A stretch of 64,000 bases of DNA from Anthopleura xanthogrammica (Eukaryota; Cnidaria; Anthozoa; Actiniaria; Actiniidae). Made by a program: the position numbers and the translations under genes. The DNA lies in contig OZ025208.1 in the NCBI GenBank assembly GCA_964019055.1, positions 11,507,597 to 11,571,596 of the forward strand. The letters are read 5' to 3'. Below the pieces are notes generated by a model. It worked only from the letters and a program-made list of their open reading frames with translations. It was not told where the DNA came from and did no database searches. Shown here piece after piece: positions 24,041 to 33,228 of the stretch. Within the stretch, counting starts at the first letter, position 1. Each line of letters begins with the position of its first letter.

Positions 24041-24489
24041 TTCTTATTCCATTTCGTAACTCTCCATACTTTTCTTGTTTGTGATTGTTTCTTCAGCTAT
24101 CTTTCCAACCATGCACACTGTTCCTTCAAGTAGTAAGCATGGTTTCAATTGTCGTTTTTTCTCTTTGTCATTAATTGCCATGTCAATTTTGTTGACGTTG
24201 TTTCAGTTCTGGGGCTCTTTAAGGTGGAATTCTATATCCCACTTAATTTTGGCTTTTTTCGTTTTCTGTGACTGCTGTTGGTACACGTTGCTCATACCAC
24301 GGTCTTGAGTGGTCATTGTCAAAACCATACAAATAGAGAAGATACTGACTTATCGAAATTTTTAACATTTTTTCTTCTTCTTTCTACGAGTACATAAATA
24401 CATGAATTCAAATAGTCAATTGTAAATTACTTACAAGTAGTGAGATTTGCAATTGTTTGTATAAGAATATATGAAATAAAGTTTCCATT

Positions 24490-24668
24490 ATTATTACTAT
24501 TATTATTATTATTTGATAATGTTGGTTTGCGTATGGTGATGGAATATGAAATGTATATGTGATCGTACCATACTGAATGGACTCAGAAAAAATTCTGAGC
24601 CCCAGATGGGAATCGAACCCACGACCCTCCGTAATGCTAGTCGGACGCTCTACCACTGAGCTGCTCAG
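24490..24668 (-). mobile_element. tRNA-derived SINE with AAT tail
   Basis: On the minus strand the head reads agctcagtggtagagcgtcc (A box) and gtgggttcgattcccat (B box), a clear tRNA-like fold at about 24600-24668. The loop between the tRNA-like arms has one base too many and the acceptor arm has a mismatch, so it is not a working tRNA. A body of about 80 bp and an (AATAAT)n tail follow. Confidence 0.8.
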
Positions 24669-24739
24669 ACATTATTGTTATTATGAGCTTTTATTAGGTC
24701 TTGTTTTGCTTATTACAAAATGACATTAGTACCAATACG

Positions 24740-25105
24740 ATTAGTTTATAATTATTATTATTATTATTATTATTATTATTGACATTTTATTGAATTCTTG
24801 AATTCTTTGAAATACGTACAACTTTGCGGGCTACTGGCCTGAGCTAAGTTGTGATTAATTACATAGATTGTTTTTACAGTCTTATGCCTTATTCCCTATT
24901 TTCTATTGCTAATTGCTAAAGGCTAATTGCTAATTTACTATTAATTTATTACTATTATTAATATAATATTGGAAGTGACGTCATCGATATCTTCACGTGT
25001 GAGGATATGGAAAATATGTCACTGAGGTCCCGGATGTAGTTCGTATTCAAAACACGAATTGCGTATTTTCTAGTAAACCACTAGTGTCTATAAAATGTAC
25101 TTGAG
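24740..25105. other. (ATT)n microsatellite and AT-rich intergenic DNA
   Basis: ATT repeats at about 24752-24780 are followed by a retroposon-tail-like segment with repeated 'gctaattgcta' words (about 24905-24945). No gene is seen. Confidence 0.6.
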
Positions 25106-25554
25106 TTAAAGTGCCTATGTCACATCTGACTATATTTTAAGCATAGATTCTACATGAGGTGAGCTGTTGACTGGCCAGAAAAAAAAAAATACTTTGAGTG
25201 ATGCGTCTTGAAGTTATGAAGGTTTTTCCATGCCACATGCCAATGACTGTGACGTCAGGGGAGTCATCATCTAATATATAAAACTTAACTGCTACTGATA
25301 AATTGAGTTTGCAATGCATCACTGTTCTATCCATGACTCTTATACAAATTATTGAAAATTAATTTTCACATAGTAGCAGACAAACAGCATAGTAACACAT
25401 AAACATAAATTTCTCCTTGACGTCACAGTCATTAGCATATGGCATAGAAAAACCTTTATAACTTCAAGTCGCATCACTCAAACTAGATATTTTTTTAGGC
25501 CACGCAACAGCTCACCTACTGAAAATATTGTCAGATGTGTTATAGGCACTTTAA
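25106..25554. mobile_element. TTAA-bordered foldback MITE
   Basis: TTAAAGTGCCTATGTCACATC at the left and GATGTGTTATAGGCACTTTAA at the right are inverted. Arms of about 160 bp share aggtgagctgtt, agtgatgcg, cttgaagttatgaaggttttt and atgactgtgacgtca. TTAA at both ends matches a piggyBac-type target. It lies just 3' of the 25642-27699 gene. Confidence 0.88.
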
Positions 25555-25641
25555 TATCCTGTATTCGCCATTTCACATACTCCATAATGCTTTGTTGCTG
25601 TTGTTATTTTTTGTGCAATGAATAAAAGAACGTACATTATT

Positions 25642-27699
25642 TTATTTTAGTTTCATTTCAGTGTTCTTTAAGGTTTTACTAAATGTCCACCAGGCTACAT
25701 TTCCGTTAAGGTCTGAAATAGAACAGTGTCGAAACCACCAGCCAGCATTGCGCTCAACTGCACAACTTCCAGTTGGGAACAAATCATTATCCTTATCAGG
25801 TGTGCTAAACCTCATGTTGTTGTTAATCCATTCTGGATTATCAGCAGTTGTAATCGAGTCTCCAGCAGTACCTGAGTATCCACTTACACGCAGGCGGTAA
25901 AAATCACTCTCATCAGCGATAGAGAATGATGAATACACCGCATACTTCTTGTTCCCGTACTCGTCCTCCAGATCAACACGTAGTGATGCAACTTGCGTTC
26001 TGGTCAGTCGGTAAATTTTGTCGAGGCCCAACCAAAACTCGCCAGTCAGACTACCAAAACCAGTTTTGTATTCTTGCCATCCGCGATTGAAATACCTGGG
26101 GTAGTCCTTTCGATTCCTTTGGAACACAGTCCATCCGCCGCCATTGGTTGTCATGTCACAGTAGACTGGAAACGAGCCTTGTCCATCAGGATTGATTTGA
26201 TAGATTCCATCTTTAGCATATCCAACTGAAAGCAGTTCTGAACAGTTGGCAGAAACTGTGAAAAGAAGATTTGGGATGAGATATTGCTTTATGCGAAACA
26301 AGCGACCATCAAATAATTGTGGTCATCAAATTCACATTTGATAGTCTTAAAACGAAAATTACTCGTTGCGACTCCGTTGAAGCAGTTTTCCCAGTGGAAT
26401 TAAAATCTTGTCTCACAAACAACTACACAGTATGATCTGTTTTAAAGAATGCTACAAGGATTACGAGGCAATTTTCTTTAATTTTCACAGGACAGTAAAC
26501 AATTGAAACAATTTTTTTCGCGATCAGGATTCTACATTTTGAGATATTCAAGCTATTTTGTTGAGCTTGTGGGAGATAGCAACGGTAACTAAGGGGAGTC
26601 GGGACCTCGAGTAGACCCTTTGCCAAAATGGCGGCTGCGCAAATTCGAATGAGTTAGAAAAATTTATTTTCAAAAAAACGTTTTCTCGGCAGATGTAACA
26701 GATGTAACGGATATAATGAATCTTCGTAGGGTTACAAAAGTGAAGGCGCTTCTTCCAGTGCTGGTATTGGTTTTCAATTTTAACTAATTTTTAAAAAGTT
26801 CTTTTAGGCGCTGTTTTGCAAAGAGTCTATTGATGCAAACCTTGCACATTAGACTCTTGCGGTGACCAGGTGGGGAGAAACAACTTTATAGTGAGCTGTC
26901 TAAAATCTATGCAAATAATCCTGTTTTTAATTTGTCCAGAATGTATACACAAGATTTCAAAAACAAAACCGAATTCTTAATTGAACTAAAGCGATGGAAA
27001 AGTTGCGAATGTTGATTACTATAAATACGAACAGAAAGGTATTGATAAAAACTTTAAAAATAACTCAAAAGAAAAATGCTACTGTAACGGGAGAAGTGAA
27101 AATTAGAACAATTAAATTATCAAGTTTTAACTATATGTATTCTCACCTTCTTGGCAAATTTTCCCAGAAAATCCGTTGATACATCGGCACTCAAAACCTC
27201 CTCTATTGTCCACCTTGATACAAGTCCCTTCATTCAAACAAGGTTGTTTCTGGCATGGATGATTTAGTATCTGATACAAAATATAGATTCTTATGTTAAT
27301 ACAAGGTATTTTTTGGATAAAAGTTGACATGCGGGTTTCAAAACGAAGTAATGACTGTTGGCTTACCTTGATACTTAAATGAACGAACTTCTCATTCTTC
27401 TTGAAATATTTCAAGTTCGCTTTTTCATCGGTTGACAAAAGCTCGCACAAGTGAAGACCATTGCGTTGATTCTCAGAGACACGTTCAAAGTTAGCAGAGT
27501 TGCACCATATTTCTTTGGTACATCGAAAAGCACATTCGAGAACGTTGCGTACAAATTCCGTCCCGTGTTTGACATTTTTGTCCAATGAAACAGATACCAT
27601 GTAACCGGATTGTCTTTCGAAAAGGAACTCTTTAGTGTCTTCACCTTGAACCTTGTTCAACAACAGGATGGATGTCAAGACGATTCTAACCCAAAGCAT
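25642..27699 (-). CDS. secreted PAN-EGF-fibrinogen protein, mosaic of its neighbours
   Basis: Three exons join in phase: 27699-27367, 27270-27147 and 26255-25642, giving 356 residues. The first two exons encode the same signal peptide, PAN domain (residues 20-111) and EGF domain (112-152) as the gene at 20061-22709, with only scattered substitutions. The third encodes a canonical fibrinogen C domain (153-356) with CDMTTNGGGWTVFQRN, DKDND and GWWFRHC. It is close along its whole length to the 614-bp terminal exon of the 11748-16112 gene. The second intron also carries a stretch shared with the discoidin gene (about 26380-26610 versus 21510-21600). The gene therefore looks like a recombinant: 5' part of one paralogue, 3' module of another. 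A role in extracellular recognition is inferred from the domains. Confidence 0.9.
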
Positions 27700-28785
27700 T
27701 GCAAGAATTACAAATTACATCAGAAAAGGTGTCACTGTACTTGAAGTGGTGTGGTATACTGTATATCTTAGCAGCCTAGTAATTTGTGAAGAAAGTGTTT
27801 GTCTAAGTTAACTGCATGACACTTATTTCCATAATCGACAGGTGTATTTGTGCTATGTTTTTCTTAGCCAATAACGTGTTTTGTCAAGACTCTTGTCTGG
27901 TGAAATGAAAATCATTTCTGTTATTTTTTTAATAATGTTTTTTAGCTCAGTCTAGATGTATTTAAATTAAACCATTACTATATCTAACCATGGGACGCTT
28001 TTACGATCGAATTGAGTGGAATTAACATTTGTTTCAAGTTTCAATATGCTTTTAAATCATTCCCAATTTAGAGCAGATGTTGTAAATACAAATATCACAG
28101 TGTTTCTTTTACTCTATGGAATCTGCCAATTAAAATTTCAGTAAAAACTGTTGATTTTTGCGGAGAGAGGAAAATCGGCCTCGGAAAACCATGCACATGT
28201 ATAAGCGAGAGAGGTCAGCAGCGACTATGGCGTTCTTTATAAGGACGTTCGCTGGCATTGTTTGTACGCATCTGTTCTGCGCATATGGCGTGACAGCGTA
28301 CGCGCTTGTTACCTATGTTTCTCAAGATCAAACTCGGTCATGCTCGTTGCGAAAACGATTTAGATTTTTTTATTTTAGTATTTTATATAGACTTACATAA
28401 GCTGTTAGTGTTCCAAATTTGAAGGAAAAAAATATGGGGAAAACATGATAAAAACTTCAATCTACACTACGGCCAAAGTTCACCGAATGTTGCATTGTGG
28501 CTGCAAATTCGAGCCAAAAGCATGCAACAAGATTTGTATGTATCCATAAATATTTACACGTATTTATCTATAGGTTATTAGACGGTTGTTTCGAAAAAGT
28601 TTTAGCAATCTATTTATATAATTTTTTTTTGTACAAAAAATGACTTTAATTACTGCTCGACTTGTATGTTTTGCGCGATTTTCGACAAGAAAAAAGACTA
28701 CACTTTGATATCCCCTCACTCCTAAACGAGAACGTTGACCCCCATTTTTTATTTGATCAGGGAACTTCTATGATAGTCTTATTTC
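27700..28785. other. intergenic; duplicated 5' flank of the PAN-EGF genes, then unique DNA
   Basis: From 27700 to about 27930 the sequence parallels 22710-22930 (shared ttaactgcatgacac and ataatcgacaggtgt), so the likely promoter was copied with the gene. The remainder to 28785 shows no gene or recognisable element. Confidence 0.6.
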
Positions 28786-29700
28786 ACTTAGGTATGCAAG
28801 AAAGTGCTGAAATAACCTGTTGATCCAGTTTTTAAGGTGGCTCGATGGGATATAATGCCAAATTTTCATTTTCATAGAATTATTTTAAGACCTTCAAACA
28901 TGAGCTTGAAATGAGGACAATTCGGGGCCTGTAATTTTGGCTAGCGCTTGTATGATTCGAAAATTTCATCTTTCTTTTAAATCCTTGAATAGTTTTTTCC
29001 CTCATTGAATTGTTTGCGTCCGCATATTTGCAATTTGCCGAGAATATCCCATCGAGTCACCTTAAAACAGTTTTGGCGCCAACATCAAGCGAAGTACTTC
29101 AAAAATGGCTTCACACTTCAGTTTCAGGTTATTTCAGTGATTATGTTATCAAAAATCTGCACATCCTTTAGGTCTGAAACTGCTGAGATAACCTGTTCAG
29201 ATCTGGTTTCGGTTCAGTCATGTGACATGGCAGCTAAACGAATAACTAATCGCACAAAGCATTGTTGATCAAAGCCTGCGGTCCTTCACTCTTTGTTTTG
29301 ATAATCATTTCTCGTGTGGTTTTTAGATAATTCACAGAAGAAATATCACTCTGATTAAGAGTTTTAGACTTTTCTGACACTTAAAATGTATAGGATGCTT
29401 TTAGGTAGAAAAAAGTGCTTGAACGCAGGGCCGGCCATAAAAAAATCACAACGGACTGTGATTGGTTAGAAAATTTGATGCTGCTCAGCTGGTGAGCTGC
29501 ACGTGATTGGCTTTTCACTGCATTTAGTGATACGTGTCTTCCTTTTAGGTATGAAACTGCTGCAATGACATAACCTGTTGATCCTGTTTCGTGCAGGTTA
29601 TGCATGTGATATCTATTTTGATATATCAAAATACACTTCCTTTAGGTATGACACTGCTGATGTATGTGGTCACGTGACAATAAGCTCAATGTGATTGGCT
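28786..29700 (+). promoter_or_regulatory. repeated upstream module of the macin gene
   Basis: The motif ttaggtatgaaactgctg...ataacctgttgatcctgttt occurs at about 28786-28833, 29165-29217 and 29541-29596, and in shortened form at 29638-29660. The third and fourth copies are associated with a second shared block: cacgtgattggcttttcactg near 29501 and cacgtgacaataag...tgtgattggctattcactg near 29671. These carry CACGTG E-box and inverted CCAAT words. The block immediately precedes the TATA box. Regulatory function is inferred from position and repetition; the modules could also be an old tandem duplication. Confidence 0.5.
28832..29065. mobile_element. TTAA-bordered foldback MITE
   Basis: TTAAGGTGGCTCGATGGGATAT and ATATCCCATCGAGTCACCTTAA are inverted terminal sequences 234 bp apart. 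The first five bases after TTAA match the element at 14823-15130. It split the first upstream module of the macin gene. Confidence 0.85.
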
Positions 29701-29722
29701 ATTCACTGTACTGAAACCCTTC

Positions 29723-29729
29723 TATATAA
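29723..29729 (+). promoter_or_regulatory. TATA box of the macin gene
   Basis: TATATAA lies about 110 bp before a strong splice donor (G|GTGAGT at 29841/29842). Transcription would start near 29755. This fits an inducible, compact effector gene. Confidence 0.7.
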
Positions 29730-29754
29730 GTGCAGACACGCAAAGTAAAGTCTC

Positions 29755-29841
29755 TTGTTGGATCGACAGCTTTGGAACCACGTCAAGCGTACTATCTTTT
29801 GCTCAGAAACTTTTCAATTCTCAGCCGCGTTTGCTAAAACG
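29755..29841 (+). other. noncoding first exon of the macin gene
   Basis: The segment ends at a donor G|GTGAGT (29842). It would join the acceptor TTCTATAG (30858) nine bases before the macin start codon. The TSS is estimated from the TATA box. The first intron is about 1.0 kb. Confidence 0.6.
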
Positions 29842-30867
29842 GTGAGTTTATAGTATTTATCATTTTATAAAACCACAACAATTTTATATTTTATTATTTG
29901 TCTATATTATTATTCTATTGTTATATCGTTAAAGCATCGAGACCCTGTTTAGATGCTTCGAAATAAATTATTATTATTATTTGGAATTTGCAAATTCTAC
30001 GGTTGAAAACGATAACAAAATGCTTGAATACTTTTCCTTTGCTGAGAAAGCTTTTAAATGTGTTTAGTGCCCTTTCGCTGAGCTAGAGGTGTCTGTAATT
30101 CAATCCCCAATGTTATTATGCACTTGTTTTGAATTCTCTCTGATCAGACACATCCGCACCAACAACATTAGTGGGTGCACGTTTCTATTCCTATTTTATC
30201 GCGTTTTTAGAGTATCCGTAGAGTATTCCACTTGATCAGTTTCAAAGTAGAACACTTTAAAATTCCTTAACTAATTAAGTAAATCTCGGCTTCAAAGAGA
30301 GCAGAAAAAAAAAAGAAGATATAGCATATATCCGTGAAATTCTGCATGCGGAAATAATTTTGTCGCGTGCCGGAAGTGAAAGTGAGTTACGAAAGTGAAA
30401 TTGTTTGCAGTTTAGTTAATAAACATGCTTCGAGTGTTTCTTTCCGGCTTCTCCTGTTTTTTTGTTTTTTTTCCAGCGCAAACTGAAAATCAACTTATAA
30501 AATTCCAATGCGATCCGACATCGTAAAGCTTATTAAAATACGAGTTGGCTCGGAAGACTGAGCAATCATTGCTCAGTCACTCAAATAAATAAACTTATAT
30601 TTATTGACCTTCGAGACGGCTTCCCCTTCATGCTCGACTTAGGATCACACTAACTATTAATTCAGTATTATATAGTAGTTATAGGTTTAATAATACATGT
30701 ACAAAAAACGGAGCAACAGTTGGTTGTGACTTGTGACGTTGGCGTGGCAACAGACTTTGCCAAGTGATGTCACGCGTAACATCAAAAAGGGAAACTACGA
30801 TAGGTAAGGGCGCTGGTTGCCATTAGCTTATCTAATTTGATTTTTTTCATTTCTATAGGAGTGAGAA

Positions 30868-31179
30868 ATGGCGCCAGTCAAAAGTATCTCTGCGATCCTG
30901 ATGTTGAGTGTTGTTCTCTTGGTCTCCTTGCCAAACTCAGTAGAAGCTTGGCCGCAATGGATCGGAAACTGTTGGGCTACTTGGAGCCGTTGCACAAGAT
31001 GGAGTAGGGGAGGCACTGGAATCCTGTGGCAGTCGTGCAGTCAAAGGTGCCAATGCTTGGGGCATGCTGGTGGAAACTGCAAAATAACTCGTTCTAACTG
31101 CCCCTTTACCAACAAGGCATGGCAGTGTCAGTGTTATGGTCGCCGCAGTGGTCCCAAACCCAGCTGGTGTGGGTTTTAG
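30868..31179 (+). CDS. macin-family antimicrobial peptide precursor
   Basis: A 103-residue secreted precursor encoded by a single coding exon. Residues 1-27 form a signal peptide (hydrophobic ISAILMLSVVLLVSL, cleavage expected after SVEA). The mature part opens with NCWATWSRCTRWS, followed by a GGTGILW block, SCSQRC and an AWQCQCYG segment, the order seen in macins (hydramacin, theromacin, neuromacin). Ten cysteines are present in the mature part, as in five-disulphide theromacin rather than eight as in hydramacin. It is Arg- and Trp-rich and cationic. Macins aggregate and kill bacteria and act outside the cell; that role is inferred by family. The start codon has GTGAGAAATGG context and follows the acceptor by nine bases. 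A candidate poly(A) signal AATAAA lies at 31299-31304. Confidence 0.93.
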   Translation: MAPVKSISAILMLSVVLLVSLPNSVEAWPQWIGNCWATWSRCTRWSRGGTGILWQSCSQRCQCLGHAGGNCKITRSNCPFTNKAWQCQCYGRRSGPKPSWCGF

Positions 31180-31298
31180 ATACCAAAGGTCTACCAAAGT
31201 GCGATTATTTCTGCTTGATCCCACGGACTATGAACTTGAAAACTGAATGAGATAGTTTAGTCAGTTTAATCACAACTTGTGCTCTAGATAAATAATTG

Positions 31299-31304
31299 AA
31301 TAAA
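31299..31304 (+). promoter_or_regulatory. poly(A) signal of the macin gene
   Basis: AATAAA lies 120 bp after the stop codon, followed by further overlapping copies. It is the first canonical signal downstream. Confidence 0.6.
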
Positions 31305-31465
31305 TAAATTAATATGAAAAATTAAATAAATAAATATAAGAAATAGTCAACAAAGCTTTCACGTGCATATATGCCCTACGAGATGCCTCGTGAATTAAAA
31401 GCCCTTATAAAATGAATAAGAATGGCGTTTACTAATTCTTTGATATTTCTTTTCGTTGCCGAGAT

Positions 31466-31779
31466 CAGGGCCGTAGCTACGATGAGGCAAGCGAGGCATT
31501 TGCCTCGGTAAAATTTCAGATATTATTATTTGTTTAGTTTTCTTTAATTCTTAAAGAATGAAAACAAATTCTCTTCTTTTCCTTTGCCAGAATGTGCAAA
31601 ATTGACATAACTTTAATACAATGAATATGTCGCAAATGGCTCTCAAGACGCTGGAAATCCCATTTCCGAGGGTCTGAATTTCAAAAATTTTCGGGGAAGC
31701 ATGCCCCCAACCCCCTAGTTGCTCCCATCTACAGCAGTCGATTGCCTCGGTAAACATTTCAGTCTGGCTACAGCCCTGG
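31466..31779. mobile_element. decayed foldback element
   Basis: The end cagggccgtagctac is inverted as ggctacagccctgg at the right. Inner copies of 'tgcctcggtaaa(a)ttc' occur just inside both ends. No ORF is supported. Confidence 0.6.
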
Positions 31780-31879
31780 AGATATTCATTATAGAAATTC
31801 CTTCGCGATGGCTTCCCCTTCATGCTCGACGTAGGCTCACGCTAACTATTAATTCAGTATTACATAAGTAGTTATTGCC

Positions 31880-32984
31880 GAATTTTAAGGGGAGGGGGTG
31901 GGGACATGCATTGTTTTTTTTCGGACGTAAGTCGCATGGATTACATTATTTCAGGCCGAGAAAAGAAAATTGAGTAATGATAATAATGGTTTGGCATTGG
32001 AACTGCACAACTACTGCTTGTGAGAACCACTGGCACACGAAAGGAATAACTTATTTCAATAATCCTGTGATTCCGAGCTCAGAGCTCCATTTTTCTATAA
32101 TTTCTTCAAGAATCTCCACCCCACCTTAATTTGTTTGTTTCTCTTCTCTTGTGTTTCGAACTCATTTTCTTTCAAAACAAGTATGTACAAATATTGCGGG
32201 ATTTCAAGCCGAGAGGGGCTGGGCCAAAGCTATTTTTTCTTCTATATACTTATACCTTACTCGGTTATACCAAGTGGGACACCCTAACTACTGTCCAGTC
32301 ATAAATGCTGGAATGAAAGCGCCTGGAAATATTAAATTTCTCCAAGGATTACTAATTTCTATGTTCTACGTAAACTATAATTTGACTCTCTAATTTTCAT
32401 AATTTATTACACAAGGCAATCGATCACAGAAATAATTCATTCATCCCGCATGGGTTTTGACCAAGTTAATGAGCTCCGAAACAAGTGCTCATTAAAATTC
32501 GCTTTCTGATCTACCTCAAAAACGAACGAAAAATCATCATAAAATTAAGATTCCTATTCCCTACCCCTAATAAATTTGAGGTTGCAATTTTAATTAAAAG
32601 ATTCTCCAATTTGAAAATTTTTATTTTTCCAAACTTGGTTGTGTAACATTTGATTGGCTTCAACGTCAATCACAGACATAATTTATTCATCCAATTTGCT
32701 AGGAGTTTTGAAGCTTTTTAAAATGAGCACAAAAACAAGTCTTCTAAAGCTTGCTTACTTTTTCTCAGAAACGAAACTACATCAGAAAATTGAAGAAGAC
32801 TATGGTTAAACATGTTACTGTATTCTAATGTTATGTGATCAAAATTGATATGGACCTTTTCCATATAGGGCATAGTCTATACCTATTCAAACATTCTGGA
32901 AGACAGCAGAAGTACAAGAGATCAAGAGATAGAAGATGAGAAGTTAGGAAGAAATGATAGAAAAAATCTTCAGTAGTCAGTCAC
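31880..32984. other. intergenic, no gene seen
   Basis: AT-rich. The stretch at about 32134-32215 (ctcttctcttgtgtttcgaa, tttctttcaaaacaagt) resembles 57455-57505, so a low-copy repeat is present. No exon or RNA gene is recognised. Confidence 0.5.
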
Positions 32985-33085
32985 TAGCTTGTGCAGGGGC
33001 TCGGAAAAAAATCCAAGTCCACCTGACAGGAATTGAACCTGTGACTCTTTGTGATTGAAGATCACTTGCAAAAAGTAAATATCCT
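32985..33085 (-). mobile_element. tRNA-like SINE remnant
   Basis: On the minus strand, cacaggttcaattcctgtc resembles a tRNA T-arm with B box, with a body reading away toward lower coordinates. The rest of the tRNA fold is poor. Confidence 0.4.
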
Positions 33086-33228
33086 ATATTTTAAGGTTAT
33101 TCCTCATCACACAATGCATTATGGGGAATGTAGTAAGAGGGTCTATAAGAGTTTCTAGCAAAATACAAGTATCAAACGCACAAGGATTTTCATTGGATCT
33201 TTAATGAGATTTGCAAAATTTGGATCAT

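Larger units (their letters stand above)
30607..31875. repeat. direct repeat of about 75 bp flanking the macin coding exon
   Basis: The copies at about 30607-30681 and 31800-31875 share ggcttccccttcatgctcga and actaactattaattcagtat, in the same orientation, 1.2 kb apart with the macin exon between them. They may be remnants of one repeat family or of a segmental duplication. Confidence 0.75.

Noticed and set aside
24601..24668. tRNA gene on the minus strand (Ala-like loop)
   Set aside because: The A and B boxes are good, but the anticodon arm has an extra base, the acceptor stem is mismatched, and it is fused to a SINE body with an AAT tail.
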